Shown one piece after another: positions 23,749 to 32,929 of a stretch of DNA of 64,000 nt. The stretch covers positions 1,424,565-1,488,564 of the forward strand of contig NZ_KV917377.1 in assembly GCF_002019705.1 (NCBI RefSeq), given 5' to 3'. The number at the start of each line of letters is the position of its first letter. Within the stretch, counting starts at the first letter, position 1. The notes below the pieces were generated by a model. The model did no database searches. It was not told where the DNA came from and saw only the letters and a program-made list of their open reading frames with translations. Both the position numbers and the translations under genes were made by a program. This DNA is from Shouchella patagoniensis (GTDB taxonomy: Bacteria; Bacillota; Bacilli; Bacillales; Bacillaceae_D).

Positions 23749-24114
23749 TTAAACATCTTCTATAAAAATTTCATCTTGAAACATTCTTTTAGCATCTAAA
23801 TTTCTAATTGCTCTGACAAGACTCTCATGAGCAATGTCTGCATCTTTTCTCATATTCCTATATTCATCAAGTGCAGTACTGTATTTCTCTAACGCAGGCG
23901 TGTAAATTTCTTCATTAATCCACTCATAATAATCATCTTTTTCAGAACCTAAGGCAGAATTAGCAGCTTCCAATTCAGCTTTAAGCATTACTATTTCCGA
24001 TGATTTTTCTTTTAATTTCGTTTTAATTTCATGAGTTTTTTGTTGTAAGTGATTCCTCAATAAGTTAGACTTATTCGCTTGTAACTGACCAGGTAACACC
24101 ATTTCTTTTTCCAA
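23749..24114 (-). CDS. Coiled-coil prophage protein, unknown
   Basis: This encodes 121 residues, charged and nearly all helical, with a heptad-like stretch from 20 to 60 (HLQQKTHEIKTKLKEKSSEI). No catalytic motif is visible. The ATG at 24114 is preceded by AGCGGAGGTG. The function is unknown. Confidence 0.6.
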   Translation of the reverse strand: MEKEMVLPGQLQANKSNLLRNHLQQKTHEIKTKLKEKSSEIVMLKAELEAANSALGSEKDDYYEWINEEIYTPALEKYSTALDEYRNMRKDADIAHESLVRAIRNLDAKRMFQDEIFIEDV

Positions 24115-24212
24115 AAAAACACCTCCGCTCCCCTAATTCGACAGCGAACGCATAAGTCCTGCATCAAATTACACAAGACAAAATAAATAAGCTACCCACA
24201 GGAAGGAGCAGC

Positions 24213-24350
24213 TTACTTGAACAACTTATTAATGCTTCTGTTTACTGGTCTTCTAATCGCTCTTCTTGCAACCCGCTTGTGATAAGTACCATTACCGACA
24301 GATTTCATATCTCCCATAATCCTCAAGATACTGAACAATGCTTTCATCAT
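24213..24350 (-). CDS. Very small basic prophage protein
   Basis: This 45-residue frame has a clean GAGGGAG ribosome-binding site 8 bases before the ATG at 24350 and lies just downstream of a TATACT box. The C-terminal half is strongly basic (HKRVARRAIRRPVNRSINKL), so it may bind nucleic acid. It is the first leftward gene of the block facing the integrase. Confidence 0.6.
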   Translation of the reverse strand: MMKALFSILRIMGDMKSVGNGTYHKRVARRAIRRPVNRSINKLFK

Positions 24351-24380
24351 ACTTATCACTCCCTCTTCTTTGTTATCTTA

Positions 24381-24386
24381 AGTATA
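24381..24386 (-). promoter_or_regulatory. Probable -10 box of the leftward prophage promoter
   Basis: TATACT on the minus strand, 31 bases before the start at 24350. No good -35 hexamer is seen at the normal distance, so the promoter may need an activator. Confidence 0.35.
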
Positions 24387-24635
24387 GCACAAAACAAGGA
24401 AGAAAGATATAAATTAACTGAAAATTATTTATTATTCATTTTACTGCCCACAGGCTTTTTTGATTGATACTCTTTCAGTAATAACAGAATAACACGGAAA
24501 AACGGCTATGAATGATCTTATCCCTCTCTTTTTCTTACCTTTTTATGTCCAATATTTTCCCTTTTCTTCCCTTTCACTCAATCAACTGATATATTTTAAA
24601 AGAATGTGTCAAAAAATCACGAAGGGAGAAGATTA

Positions 24636-25817
24636 ATGGCTAATATACAGCAAAGGGGAAAGAATTCATATTTCTTCACTGTATACTTCAAAAACAGCAT
24701 TACAGGCAAGAATGAGAGGAAGACAAGGACATATAAGGTAGAAGAGGAAATGAGCCCTAGAAAGCTCGAGAAACACGTTTTAAATGAGTATCAGAAGTTT
24801 GAGGAACAAGTTAAGTCCGGTGAGTATGTTTCAGTCAGCAAAATCACGTTTGAACAGTTCTCTAATCTGTGGGTAGCAAATTATCTGGACACTTTGGAAG
24901 GTTCGACTTATGAGAATCATTTATCGAAACTTAAGAACCACATCTTACCCAAGATAAGTGACAAGCAGATTCAGTCGATTAAGAGTATTGAAATAATCAA
25001 CTTGCTTAAGGATTTGAAGCGAATTGATAAACCAGACATACCTTTATCGATTAGAACCAAACAGGATGTTTATCTTACCTTGAAGAGTATTTTCAAGTTT
25101 GCTTATCAATGGGAAGTGATTAAGAGTAATCCTATGACAGCCGTGGACAAGCCTCAACAGAAAAATGGAATTAGAAAAACGGTTAATTACTATGAGGAAG
25201 ATGAAGTGAACAATCTTTTTCTTTTAGCCGATAAGGAATCACCTCATTGGAGAATCTTCATCATTCTGTTGCTTACCACAGGATTGAGACGTGGAGAAGC
25301 GTTGGGTTTAGAATGGTCTGATATCGATTTAAAAGAAGGTATTATGAATATCGATAAGTCCATTACGCTAGGAAGAAGCGGTAAGGCTGTTGTCAAGGCG
25401 ACAAAAAGCGAATCGTCCGACCGACTCATTTCATTGCCTAAGTATGTTGTTAAAGAGTTGGAGAGTTATAAGAAGGTTTGGGCCCAATACAAAAATAATG
25501 ATGATTGGGTTGAGGAAGAACGCGAATGGCTTTTCTGCAATTCAAATGGGAAGCACTTCTATCCAACCACACCAACTACTTTTTGGATGAGGTTTACTAA
25601 GAGGGCAAACGTAAGACACATCCGGTTACATGATCTAAGGCACACATCAGCAACGTTATTAATTGCTCAAGGGATTCATGCTAAAATCATATCCGAACGC
25701 CTTGGACACAAAAAAATAAGCACAACCATGGATATCTATGGTCATGCTCTACGTTCCGCAGATCGTGCAGCTGCAGATAGTTTCGATAAGTTCTTTGCCG
25801 AGAAATTATCGGATTAA
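24636..25817 (+). CDS. int: Tyrosine-recombinase integrase
   Basis: This 393-residue protein inserts and excises the prophage at attB. The N-terminal 55 residues form an arm-binding domain (MANIQQRGKNSYFFTVYF), 75-160 the SAM-like core-binding domain, and the catalytic domain carries Arg near 218 (TTGLRRGEALGLEW), HDLRH near 332-336, His in LGHKK and Tyr near 367 in MDIYGHAL. I start it at 24636 because AAGGGAG precedes; an in-frame ATG ten codons upstream has none. It points at the tRNA-Ala gene 90 bases on, which marks attR. Confidence 0.94.
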   Translation: MANIQQRGKNSYFFTVYFKNSITGKNERKTRTYKVEEEMSPRKLEKHVLNEYQKFEEQVKSGEYVSVSKITFEQFSNLWVANYLDTLEGSTYENHLSKLKNHILPKISDKQIQSIKSIEIINLLKDLKRIDKPDIPLSIRTKQDVYLTLKSIFKFAYQWEVIKSNPMTAVDKPQQKNGIRKTVNYYEEDEVNNLFLLADKESPHWRIFIILLLTTGLRRGEALGLEWSDIDLKEGIMNIDKSITLGRSGKAVVKATKSESSDRLISLPKYVVKELESYKKVWAQYKNNDDWVEEEREWLFCNSNGKHFYPTTPTTFWMRFTKRANVRHIRLHDLRHTSATLLIAQGIHAKIISERLGHKKISTTMDIYGHALRSADRAAADSFDKFFAEKLSD

Positions 25818-25906
25818 CATCAAGTTTTAACATCAACTGTGATATTTTATGTTTTTTCGATACCTTCATACTCTCGAAAGTACTGGTATCATTAAGTTTC
25901 CCCTAA
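25818..25906. other. attR flank of the prophage
   Basis: This is the stretch between the integrase stop and the tRNA 3' end. It contains GATACC and GGTATC (about 25858-25897) as an inverted repeat, which could be an integrase arm or core site or a weak terminator. The exact crossover core cannot be fixed because attL is outside the window. Confidence 0.5.
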
Positions 25907-25979
25907 TGGAGCCTAGGGGGCTCGAACCCCTGACCTCGACGCTGCCAGCGTCGCGCTCTCCCAGCTGAGCTAAGGCCCC
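25907..25979 (-). tRNA. tRNA-Ala (anticodon GGC)
   Basis: A full cloverleaf can be drawn: acceptor stem GGGGCCT with AGGCTCC, anticodon stem CGACG/CGTCG around CTGGCAG (anticodon GGC), and T-arm AGGGG-TTCGAGC-CCCCT. CCA is not encoded; TTA follows. Its 3' end faces the integrase, so it is the prophage attachment target, and the prophage restores this end. Confidence 0.95.
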
Positions 25980-26108
25980 TCCTATGTACGTAACAACTCG
26001 TTTAGTATAGCATAGCTTTCCAGAAAGCTGCAACACAAAATTGCGACAATAAAAATGGGTTTCATTCGACAGAATATGAGGAATACTGTTTCGAAAGGAG
26101 TCGATTTT

Positions 26109-26297
26109 ATGAATAAATTAATAGAAGCTTTTAACGCAATGCTGGTTGCCGCTATTGCTGTTATAGTTGGGTCGTTTTTACTTTATGGATCCTTTTTCTT
26201 CGTGATAACGCTCATAACAAGTGTAACCGTCTTTCTATTTACTTATATTGTTCATCATATAATTCACGTTCGGTCATTACGGCAAAAGCACTCCTAA
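26109..26297 (+). CDS. Small two-helix membrane protein, unknown
   Basis: This encodes 62 residues, with hydrophobic segments MLVAAIAVIVGSFLLYGSFF and FVITLITSVTVFLFTYIVHHI. The ATG at 26109 has GAAAGGAG upstream, and a longer frame from 26055 has none. It overlaps the opposing gene at 26277-26438 by 21 bases. The function is unknown. Confidence 0.6.
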   Translation: MNKLIEAFNAMLVAAIAVIVGSFLLYGSFFFVITLITSVTVFLFTYIVHHIIHVRSLRQKHS

Positions 26298-26438
26298 TAC
26301 AAACCAGATAATTCCTGCCACAATGCCAACAAAAGCTGACTGAATGAGAACTTCTTTCGTGATTTTCTTTGTTTTGACTACATCGAGCAAGAGCCACCCA
26401 CAAAAAATGGCTATAGCCATAATTAACGCTTCTCCCAT
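26277..26438 (-). CDS. Small two-helix membrane protein, unknown
   Basis: This 53-residue frame starts at an ATG with GGAAGGGGTG upstream. It has two hydrophobic segments (LIMAIAIFCGWLLLDVV and SAFVGIVAGIIWFVLGVLLP) with a basic KTKKITKE loop between. It is convergent with and overlaps the gene at 26109. I do not know the family. Confidence 0.6.
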   Translation of the reverse strand: MGEALIMAIAIFCGWLLLDVVKTKKITKEVLIQSAFVGIVAGIIWFVLGVLLP

Positions 26439-26494
26439 ATGTACACCCCTTCCCAAGAACCCACTTTACCAAGATCCTAGGAAGGCTGCAACTT

Positions 26495-26911
26495 TTAAGG
26501 ACGTAATGTATGTTCTAATTCTTGCAGCAAGTTCTTAGCTACCATCCTGTATTTACTATCTACTTCCGCATCTTTATTGACTGGTTTTTGAAACTGGTTG
26601 ATCAACCCATCAGCTGCGGCCGGGATAAAACCACTTATTTGACTCTCATCGTTTTCTGCTTGGTACACATGATGTAATAAATAAGGCGTACCAAGTTGAA
26701 ATATCGCGCTTACGCTCCCCACTTCACCTTCAATTGCTTTAAAAGGTACACGTAAAAATGTATACCCATCCTCTTCCGATAGCTTGTAATCATAATAGCC
26801 ATGATCATAATCCCAGTTCCCGCCTAAAGAATAGCCAATCGGTTCTAGTAACGCTTCGAGTTCTTTCGCTTTTATTGTTAGTCCTTCAATTGTTGATTCA
26901 AGTTCAATCAT
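26495..26911 (-). CDS. yugN: YugN-like family protein
   Basis: This is a 138-residue soluble protein matching B. subtilis YugN in its pattern (YDHGYYDYKLSEEDGYTFLRVPF) and its place next to pgi. The fold is alpha/beta; the function of the family is unknown. The ATG at 26911 has AAAGGGGCG upstream. Confidence 0.8.
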   Translation of the reverse strand: MIELESTIEGLTIKAKELEALLEPIGYSLGGNWDYDHGYYDYKLSEEDGYTFLRVPFKAIEGEVGSVSAIFQLGTPYLLHHVYQAENDESQISGFIPAAADGLINQFQKPVNKDAEVDSKYRMVAKNLLQELEHTLRP

Positions 26912-26977
26912 AGTAACGCCCCTTTACGAATAGAATAGCTTTATTTTGTGACTGCTTATGAAAGTTATACAAAAAAA

Positions 26978-26999
26978 AGCACGGGTTTGCACCCGAGCT
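26978..26999 (-). terminator. Terminator after pgi
   Basis: On the minus strand AGCTCGGGT and ACCCGTGCT pair (one mismatch) around GCAA, followed by eight T. Confidence 0.75.
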
Positions 27000-27004
27000 T
27001 TCCA

Positions 27005-28360
27005 TTAATTATCATTTAATCGAGTTTCTAGCTCTTTTTTCTCATCTTCAAATCCAGGTTTACCAAGTAATGCAAACATATTCTTTTTATATGCTTCTAC
27101 TCCTGGTTGATCAAAAGGATTAACGCCAAGAAGATAACCACTCACAGCTACTGCTTTCTCAAAAAAGTAAACAAGGTAACCAAAATGATACTCATCCAAC
27201 TTTGGAATTGACACAATCAAGTTAGGTACACCTCCATCTGTGTGGGCAAGCATTGTTCCTTTAAAAGCTTGTTTGTTTACAAAGTCCATCGTCTCGCCTG
27301 CTAAATAATTTAGCCCATCAAGATCGCTATCTGCTTTTTCAATCGTCATGTGTTTCTCAACTGATTCAATGTGTAAAATGGTTTCAAACAAATCACGGCG
27401 CCCATCTTGGACATATTGCCCCATTGAATGAAGATCAGTCGAGAAATCAACCGAAGCAGGATAAATCCCTTTTTGGTCCTTGCCCTCACTCTCACCAAAT
27501 AGCTGCTTCCACCATTCGGATACATAATGAAGTTGAGGTTCGTAATTAACCATAAGCTCAATTGTTTTCCCTTTATTGTAAAGGACATTTCGGACAGCTG
27601 CATATTGATAGGCTGCATTTTCAGTTAAATCAGCTGAAGAAAAAGCTTTACGTGCATCTGCTGCTCCCGCCATCATCTGTTCGATATTTAAGCCACTCAC
27701 TGCTATTGGTAATAAACCTACTGCCGTTAATACAGAGAATCGTCCACCAACATCATCTGGAATAACAAAAGACTCATAACCTTCTTCATTCGCAAGTGTT
27801 TTTAAGGCGCCACGCTCTTTATCCGTTGTCGCATAAATACGTTTACGAGCCTCTTCTTTTCCGTATTTCTTTTCAAGAAAATCACGGAATACGCGGAATG
27901 CAATCGCCGGTTCTGTTGTCGTTCCTGATTTTGAAATGACATTAACCGATACGTCTTTTCCTTCAAGCAACTCGAGAACATCTTTGATATAAGTAGAACT
28001 AATGTTTTGTCCAACAAAGATAACTTGTGGTGCGTTTCTCTTCTCGCTAGATAGTTGATTAAAGAATGAGTGATTTAATGCTTCAATTGCCGCTCTTGCA
28101 CCTAAATAAGAGCCTCCTATACCTGCTACAAGTAAAACATCCGAGTCTTGACGAATTTTCTCCGCCGCTTTTTGAATGCGAGCAAACTCTTCTTTATCAT
28201 AATCTACAGGTAAGTCAATCCATCCTAAATAGTCACTTCCTGCACCTGTTTTTTCATGAAGTGATTGGTGTGCTGCATTAATTAAATCTTGCATATAAGC
28301 AATTTCATGCTCTCCGAAAAAGGAAAGTGCTTTGCTGTAATCAAATTGAATCTGTGCCAT
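27005..28360 (-). CDS. pgi: Glucose-6-phosphate isomerase
   Basis: This 451-residue enzyme interconverts glucose-6-phosphate and fructose-6-phosphate. Landmarks are [18 protein letters not shown] near 79, [16 protein letters not shown] near 142 (phosphate binding) and the catalytic Glu in [10 protein letters not shown] near 290. The start at 28360 is set by AAGGAGG upstream and by family length (450 in B. subtilis); in-frame ATG further up lacks a site. A terminator follows. Confidence 0.96.
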   Translation of the reverse strand: MAQIQFDYSKALSFFGEHEIAYMQDLINAAHQSLHEKTGAGSDYLGWIDLPVDYDKEEFARIQKAAEKIRQDSDVLLVAGIGGSYLGARAAIEALNHSFFNQLSSEKRNAPQVIFVGQNISSTYIKDVLELLEGKDVSVNVISKSGTTTEPAIAFRVFRDFLEKKYGKEEARKRIYATTDKERGALKTLANEEGYESFVIPDDVGGRFSVLTAVGLLPIAVSGLNIEQMMAGAADARKAFSSADLTENAAYQYAAVRNVLYNKGKTIELMVNYEPQLHYVSEWWKQLFGESEGKDQKGIYPASVDFSTDLHSMGQYVQDGRRDLFETILHIESVEKHMTIEKADSDLDGLNYLAGETMDFVNKQAFKGTMLAHTDGGVPNLIVSIPKLDEYHFGYLVYFFEKAVAVSGYLLGVNPFDQPGVEAYKKNMFALLGKPGFEDEKKELETRLNDN

Positions 28361-28423
28361 AAAAAAGAGCCTCCTTAAATTCGGTACGTATTTAATGTAC
28401 CGAACAGAGGCTGAAAACACAAG

Positions 28424-29530
28424 TTAATTGCGGTCAAAAACCGAGCTTTTCAATTGTTTGTCACTCGCATGGCGCTCAAGAGCTAACTCTATCAGTTTAG
28501 TAATTAGATCACTGTAAGTTAGTCCGCTCTCTTCCCAAAGCTTTGGATACATACTAATTTTAGTAAATCCTGGTAATGTATTAATCTCATTAATAATGAC
28601 TTCACCAGCGTCAGTTACAAATACATCAACACGTGCTAGCCCTTCGCAATTTAATGCAAGGTAAGCACTTATTGCAATTTCTCTTACTTTTTCACTTATC
28701 TCATTAGACAAATCGGCAGGAATTGCAAGCTTCGCTCCATCTTCGTTAATATACTTCGCATCATACGAGTAAAAACCATCTGTCGGAAGAATCTCTCCAC
28801 ACACACTCGCCTTTGGGTTGTCGTTTCCTAAAACCGCCACTTCAACTTCGCGTCCATTAACTGCGGCTTCAATTAAAATTTTATGATCATAAGAAAACGC
28901 TTCTTCAAGAGCTGTGTTAAATTCTTGTTCATTCGTTACTTTATTTACACCGACAGATGAACCTTGGTTCGCAGGCTTAATAAACAAAGGCAGACCAAAC
29001 CGCTCGGATATTGCTTCAAAGTCAATTTGTCCTCTGTTTGCGCGCGTAAAGCTCACTCCACTCGCAACATTTAAATCAGCTGCTTTCAGTAGCTTTTTCG
29101 CTATGTCCTTATCCATGCTTACAGCTGAACTTAAAACATTTGAGCCAACAAACGGTAAGTTGGCTAAGCGAAGCATGCCTTGAAGCGATCCATCTTCTCC
29201 AAGCGTCCCATGTACGATTGGAAAAATAACATCCAATTGGCTAAGCGCTACGTCCTTTTCTGTACAAATTAGCTGCTGTGTTTCTTGACCTGGAATTAAA
29301 GATACACCTTGGTTTGATTTATTTAATTCAATTAAAGCTGGGTTGTTTGCATTTAAGAGAAAATTAGATGCTTCATTTAAGTGCCACTGACCTTGTTTAT
29401 CAATACCAATTAAGGTTACTTCAAAACGCTCTTTATCAATCGCGTCTACAATATTTTTTGCTGATTGCAATGACACTTCATGTTCGGCTGATTTCCCACC
29501 AAAAATAATGCCAACACGTTTTTTTACCAA
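28424..29530 (-). CDS. ddl: D-alanine--D-alanine ligase
   Basis: This enzyme of about 368 residues joins two D-Ala for peptidoglycan. It has the ATP-grasp pattern: [19 protein letters not shown] at the start, [16 protein letters not shown] for the ATP loop, [14 protein letters not shown] and the metal site [26 protein letters not shown]. The start is either TTG at 29530 or GTG at 29539; AAGGAG sits too close to the GTG, so I prefer TTG. It stands 64 bases before the pgi start. Confidence 0.92.
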   Translation of the reverse strand: MVKKRVGIIFGGKSAEHEVSLQSAKNIVDAIDKERFEVTLIGIDKQGQWHLNEASNFLLNANNPALIELNKSNQGVSLIPGQETQQLICTEKDVALSQLDVIFPIVHGTLGEDGSLQGMLRLANLPFVGSNVLSSAVSMDKDIAKKLLKAADLNVASGVSFTRANRGQIDFEAISERFGLPLFIKPANQGSSVGVNKVTNEQEFNTALEEAFSYDHKILIEAAVNGREVEVAVLGNDNPKASVCGEILPTDGFYSYDAKYINEDGAKLAIPADLSNEISEKVREIAISAYLALNCEGLARVDVFVTDAGEVIINEINTLPGFTKISMYPKLWEESGLTYSDLITKLIELALERHASDKQLKSSVFDRN

Positions 29531-29620
29531 ATCCTTCACTCTCCTTCCCGTTCATTATACACGGAAAAAGCTTGTTACAGAATGAAAAATCAAAGGCATA
29601 AAATGAAAGGATGTGAAAAA

Positions 29621-29646
29621 AGCGAACCAACAAGGTTCGCTTCTAG
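29621..29646 (-). terminator. Terminator after the alcohol dehydrogenase gene
   Basis: On the minus strand AGCGAACC and GGTTCGCT form an 8-base-pair stem, followed by six T. Confidence 0.8.
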
Positions 29647-29654
29647 TTATGAAA

Positions 29655-30818
29655 TTACAAGGAGTCTTTTAAAATTTCCAGGGCTTCTGGCTTACCTAAC
29701 TTATTGTAATTACCAAAGATTCCATTTGCACTTGCGATATCAGCAATTTGATCTAATTGTTCTTCTCCAATATTATAATCTGCAAGCTTTGAAGGTGCAC
29801 CAAGACTTGTCCAAAAAGCAGATAAACGATCAATACCTTCAAGTGCTACATCTCGGTCTTCTTTCCCTGTTCGATCAACACCAAAGACACGTTCAGCAAG
29901 TTGCGCCCCTCGTGCTGGGTTAATATCAACGCTATGACGCATCCAATGTGGGAATAAAATAGCCAAACCTCCAGCATGAGGGATATCAGAAATAGCAGAA
30001 ACCGCATGCTCTAAGTTATGCGTACCCCAATCACCTCTTGCTCCCATCTGAGTTATGCCATTGAGCGCCATCGTTCCACTATAAAGAATCGTCTCTCGAT
30101 GATCAAGATTTTCCAAGTCATCAATCAGTTCTGGACCTACCTCCATTACGGTTTGCAAAATTGATTCACAAATCCGGTCTTGGAGAGGTGTGTTTTCAGC
30201 TGGATGGAAATATGCCTCAAGCACATGACTCATCATATCAACAATTCCATACGTGGTTTGGTCCTTAGGCACAGATGTAGTATTAACAGGATCCAGAATA
30301 GAGAAGTTTGGAAATGTAAACACACATCCCCAACCTACTTTTTGATGTGTTTCCCAATTTGTAATAACAGAACCTGAATTCATTTCTGAACCGGTCGCTG
30401 CTAATGTAAGTATCGTTCCAAATGGGAGCGCATCTTCTGGAGTTTCTTTCTTCGTAATAATATCCCATATCTCTCCATCATAACGAGCGCCAACTGCTAT
30501 CGCTTTTGTTGCATCAATAACACTACCTCCACCCACAGCCATGATAAATCCAATATTGTTTTCACGGCAAAGGTCAATTCCCTTCTGTACAGTTGTTAAG
30601 CGTGGATTAGGTTCAACACCAGAGAGCTCGGTAACTGTGCAACCAGCCTGCTCGAGTTGTTGAGTTACTTTATCATATAGACCATTTTTCTTAATGCTCC
30701 CCCCACCATATACGAGTAAGACATTACGGTCGTATACAACAAGTTCATCTGCAAGCAACTCCGTTTTACCTTGTCCAAAGATTAATTTTGTAGGATTATA
30801 AAATGTAAAAGCGTCCAC
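29655..30818 (-). CDS. Iron-containing (NADH-dependent butanol-type) alcohol dehydrogenase
   Basis: This 387-residue protein resembles B. subtilis YugJ/YugK. It has the GGGS nucleotide loop ([17 protein letters not shown] near 93) and metal ligands Asp and His in [19 protein letters not shown] and [13 protein letters not shown]. It reduces aldehydes or ketones to alcohols, substrate not known. The ATG at 30818 has AAGGAGG upstream. Confidence 0.9.
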   Translation of the reverse strand: MDAFTFYNPTKLIFGQGKTELLADELVVYDRNVLLVYGGGSIKKNGLYDKVTQQLEQAGCTVTELSGVEPNPRLTTVQKGIDLCRENNIGFIMAVGGGSVIDATKAIAVGARYDGEIWDIITKKETPEDALPFGTILTLAATGSEMNSGSVITNWETHQKVGWGCVFTFPNFSILDPVNTTSVPKDQTTYGIVDMMSHVLEAYFHPAENTPLQDRICESILQTVMEVGPELIDDLENLDHRETILYSGTMALNGITQMGARGDWGTHNLEHAVSAISDIPHAGGLAILFPHWMRHSVDINPARGAQLAERVFGVDRTGKEDRDVALEGIDRLSAFWTSLGAPSKLADYNIGEEQLDQIADIASANGIFGNYNKLGKPEALEILKDSL

Positions 30819-30887
30819 AATGGAACCTCCTTATTTATGTTCTTTTCTATGGTAGCCTTTTTTTAGAGCTAACGCAAAAAGCCAGCT

Positions 30888-30915
30888 TTGCAACCGTTAA
30901 TTGCCAGCTTATACT
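30888..30915 (+). promoter_or_regulatory. Probable promoter of the DUF378 gene
   Basis: TTGCAA (30888-30893) and TATACT (30910-30915), with 16 bases between, precede the gene at 30998. Confidence 0.5.
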
Positions 30916-30997
30916 ATGCATAAACAAGCGGGAGAGACACCACCCTAAGACTAGCACATCTAAAGAAGTGTGCAGAGAATGTTCGGAGGTGATACAA

Positions 30998-31231
30998 GTG
31001 AGCGGTATTCAAAAAACAGCACTGGTACTCGCCATTATCGGTGCGATTAACTGGGGATTAATTGGGTTCTTTCGATTTGACTTAGTTGCATTTATTTTTA
31101 ATGGTCAAGCTTCTGTTATTTCACGCCTCATTTATGCCTTAGTTGGACTAGCTGGTTTATATGCTATTTCAATTTTAATGAAGCCAAAAGAAGAACTTGG
31201 TCGAGACCACGAAGTCGAACCACAACGGTAA
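30998..31231 (+). CDS. yuzA: DUF378 membrane protein (YuzA-like)
   Basis: This is 77 residues. The pattern IIGAINWGLIGFFRFDLVAFIFNG is the hallmark of DUF378, with a second hydrophobic segment (LIYALVGLAGLYAI). The GTG at 30998 has GGAGG 8 bases before; a longer frame upstream lacks one. The function is unknown. Confidence 0.85.
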   Translation: MSGIQKTALVLAIIGAINWGLIGFFRFDLVAFIFNGQASVISRLIYALVGLAGLYAISILMKPKEELGRDHEVEPQR

Positions 31232-31255
31232 TAACAGAACGAGGTCAAAGAGAAA

Positions 31256-31285
31256 AGCAGCTAGTAATGATACTAGCTGCTTTTT
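31256..31285. terminator. Bidirectional terminator
   Basis: AGCAGCTAGTA and TACTAGCTGCT form an 11-base-pair stem with T runs on both sides. It serves the genes ending at 31231 (plus) and 31287 (minus). Confidence 0.8.
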
Positions 31286-31286
31286 C

Positions 31287-31700
31287 TTATTTCTTCGCGC
31301 GTTTGTTTAAGTCCGCTTGAATTTCATTTGATTGTTTTAACCATTCTTTTAACTTATCTTCAAGCGTATTAAATCCTTGTTGCTTTTGTTGCGTAGCTTG
31401 TGGCTTACGCGCAGCGCCACCACCAGTTGCACGTGGTTTGCTTTGTGGACGTGCTGGTGCTTCTTGTGTAGCACGAATTGAAAGAGAAATCTTTCCAGAA
31501 GCTTCATCTACTGACATGATTTTAACTTTCACTTCATCTCCTACTGTAAGAACATCAGCAATGTCTTTCACATAGCCGTGAGCGACTTCAGAAATGTGGA
31601 CAAGCCCTTGCTTTTTTTCATCGATAGCAACGAACGCACCAAAAGGCTTGATTCCCGTCACTTTACCTTCAATAATGCTGCCTTCTTCATAATTAGACAT
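31287..31700 (-). CDS. yugI: S1 RNA-binding domain protein (general stress protein 13 type)
   Basis: This 137-residue protein has one S1 domain in residues 1-75 (GSIIEGKVTGIKPFGAFVAI, then GLVHISEVAHGYVKDIADVL), followed by an Ala/Pro/Gln/Arg-rich linker and a short helix. It matches YugI, thought to act on ribosomes or RNA under stress. Its place near yugG/yugH is as in B. subtilis. Confidence 0.9.
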   Translation of the reverse strand: MSNYEEGSIIEGKVTGIKPFGAFVAIDEKKQGLVHISEVAHGYVKDIADVLTVGDEVKVKIMSVDEASGKISLSIRATQEAPARPQSKPRATGGGAARKPQATQQKQQGFNTLEDKLKEWLKQSNEIQADLNKRAKK

Positions 31701-31777
31701 TAATCACAACTCCTAAACATGTTTTAACCTTTTAATTTTACCATACGATCTGGGATTTAGCAAAGGAGGAACTAAAT

Positions 31778-32917
31778 CTATTCTGGCAGCTTTAATTGAC
31801 CTCTTTGTAAAGTAGCCATACTAATGTTTATGCCTAAATGCCTTTCGTATTTATCCTTTTTATATAGCTCTCTTTGCTCAAATAAAGAGATGACTTTACC
31901 TGAACGATTCATTCTTCCAGTTCGTCCAGCTCGATGCAAATAACTAGATGCTTCATTTGGAGTTTCTAACTGAATGATATGCGTGATACCATCTACGTCT
32001 AAGCCTCGAGCTGCAACATCCGTTGCCACTAAAATGTTTGCTTCTCCTGATTTCATTGCAGCAAGCGCTGCTTCTCTCTCTTGTTTATTACTCTCTGAAG
32101 ATAGAGATACAGCTGCAATTTGACGATACCGAAACTTCTCAATCGTTTCAGTAAGCTTTTCTAACTGATTAACAAACACAATTCCTTTTTTGATTTGTTC
32201 AGCATGAATGAGCTTTCTTGCTATATCTATGCGATCACGTGCTTCAATTTTAACACCGATATGATCAACATTTGCTGGCAACAGAGAGCCTTCAGCTTCT
32301 ATACGATGTAATTCTGGAACAAATGAACGCAGTTTCTTTTCTAATTGCTCTGGTGCGGTCGCCGAAACAAACAGAAACTGAGCTTCATACCCAATCCGTT
32401 TTCCTAACTCTTCTACTTCAGACCAGGCCTTATCTTCAAGCACTAGACGGTCGACTTCATCAATGACATAAAACCCAATATCATTTAGTTTCAACTTTTT
32501 TATACGGACTAGCTCAAGAATCCTCCCTGGGGTTCCAACTGCAATTTGTGGTTTCTTTTTCTTTAACTTTTCAACTTGCCGATTTATATTGGCTCCACCA
32601 ATAAATACCATACATGATAAGCCTGTTTGCTCTGAGGTTTCCTTTATGACTGTTTCAATTTGAACAGCTAGTTCTTGAGAAGGCGCAATAATAAGTGCTT
32701 GCGTTGCCTGTTTTTCAAGTTCAATTTTTGCTAAGATCGGAAGCACGTAAGCAAGCGTTTTTCCTGAACCTGTTTGTGAGCGTAGGATCAAATTTTTGCC
32801 GTTTAGCGCCTCGGGAATTGCAGCTTCCTGAATGGGTGTTGGTGAAGTAATACCTTGTGCTGCTAAATTTCCAGCTAGCGCCTGAGGCCATTCGTTCTCC
32901 ATAAAATGGTTAATCAT
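31778..32917 (-). CDS. DEAD-box RNA helicase (YfmL-like)
   Basis: This protein of 379 residues has the motifs: Q motif PTPIQEAAIPEAL near 27, Walker A SQTGSGKT near 47, TPGR near 129, DEVD in place of DEAD near 153, VSAT near 184, and ARGLD, HRAGRTGR in the second domain. It lacks a long C-terminal extension, like B. subtilis YfmL. It acts in RNA folding or ribosome assembly. Confidence 0.9.
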   Translation of the reverse strand: MINHFMENEWPQALAGNLAAQGITSPTPIQEAAIPEALNGKNLILRSQTGSGKTLAYVLPILAKIELEKQATQALIIAPSQELAVQIETVIKETSEQTGLSCMVFIGGANINRQVEKLKKKKPQIAVGTPGRILELVRIKKLKLNDIGFYVIDEVDRLVLEDKAWSEVEELGKRIGYEAQFLFVSATAPEQLEKKLRSFVPELHRIEAEGSLLPANVDHIGVKIEARDRIDIARKLIHAEQIKKGIVFVNQLEKLTETIEKFRYRQIAAVSLSSESNKQEREAALAAMKSGEANILVATDVAARGLDVDGITHIIQLETPNEASSYLHRAGRTGRMNRSGKVISLFEQRELYKKDKYERHLGINISMATLQRGQLKLPE

Positions 32918-32929
32918 TTTTTATCTCCT

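Larger units (their letters stand above)
4782..24876. repeat. Dispersed motif CTGTGGRNAG, about 25 exact copies in the prophage
   Basis: Exact copies by my reading start at 4782, 4904, 5354, 5537, 8284, 8746, 8885, 9206, 9216, 11260, 11755, 13230, 14956, 15524, 15951, 17863, 19631, 20552, 20703, 21602, 22331, 22812, 24192, 24444 and 24867. About ten read CTGTGG on the plus strand and fifteen on the minus strand. Most have C, G or T before and many have C after. They lie in different reading frames and in gaps, so the signal is in the DNA. Several more sites match with one change (8855, 16816, 20809, 21072, 25276). Confidence 0.85.

Noticed and set aside
4782-24876. The CTGTGG motif as DnaA boxes
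   Set aside because: TGTGGATAA shares the core, but only a few copies have ATA and the final AG is constant. Density and spread do not look like an origin.
26239-26472. 77-residue minus-strand frame
   Set aside because: The true gene is in another frame (26277-26438), with a good ribosome-binding site and membrane-type composition; this one is its shadow.
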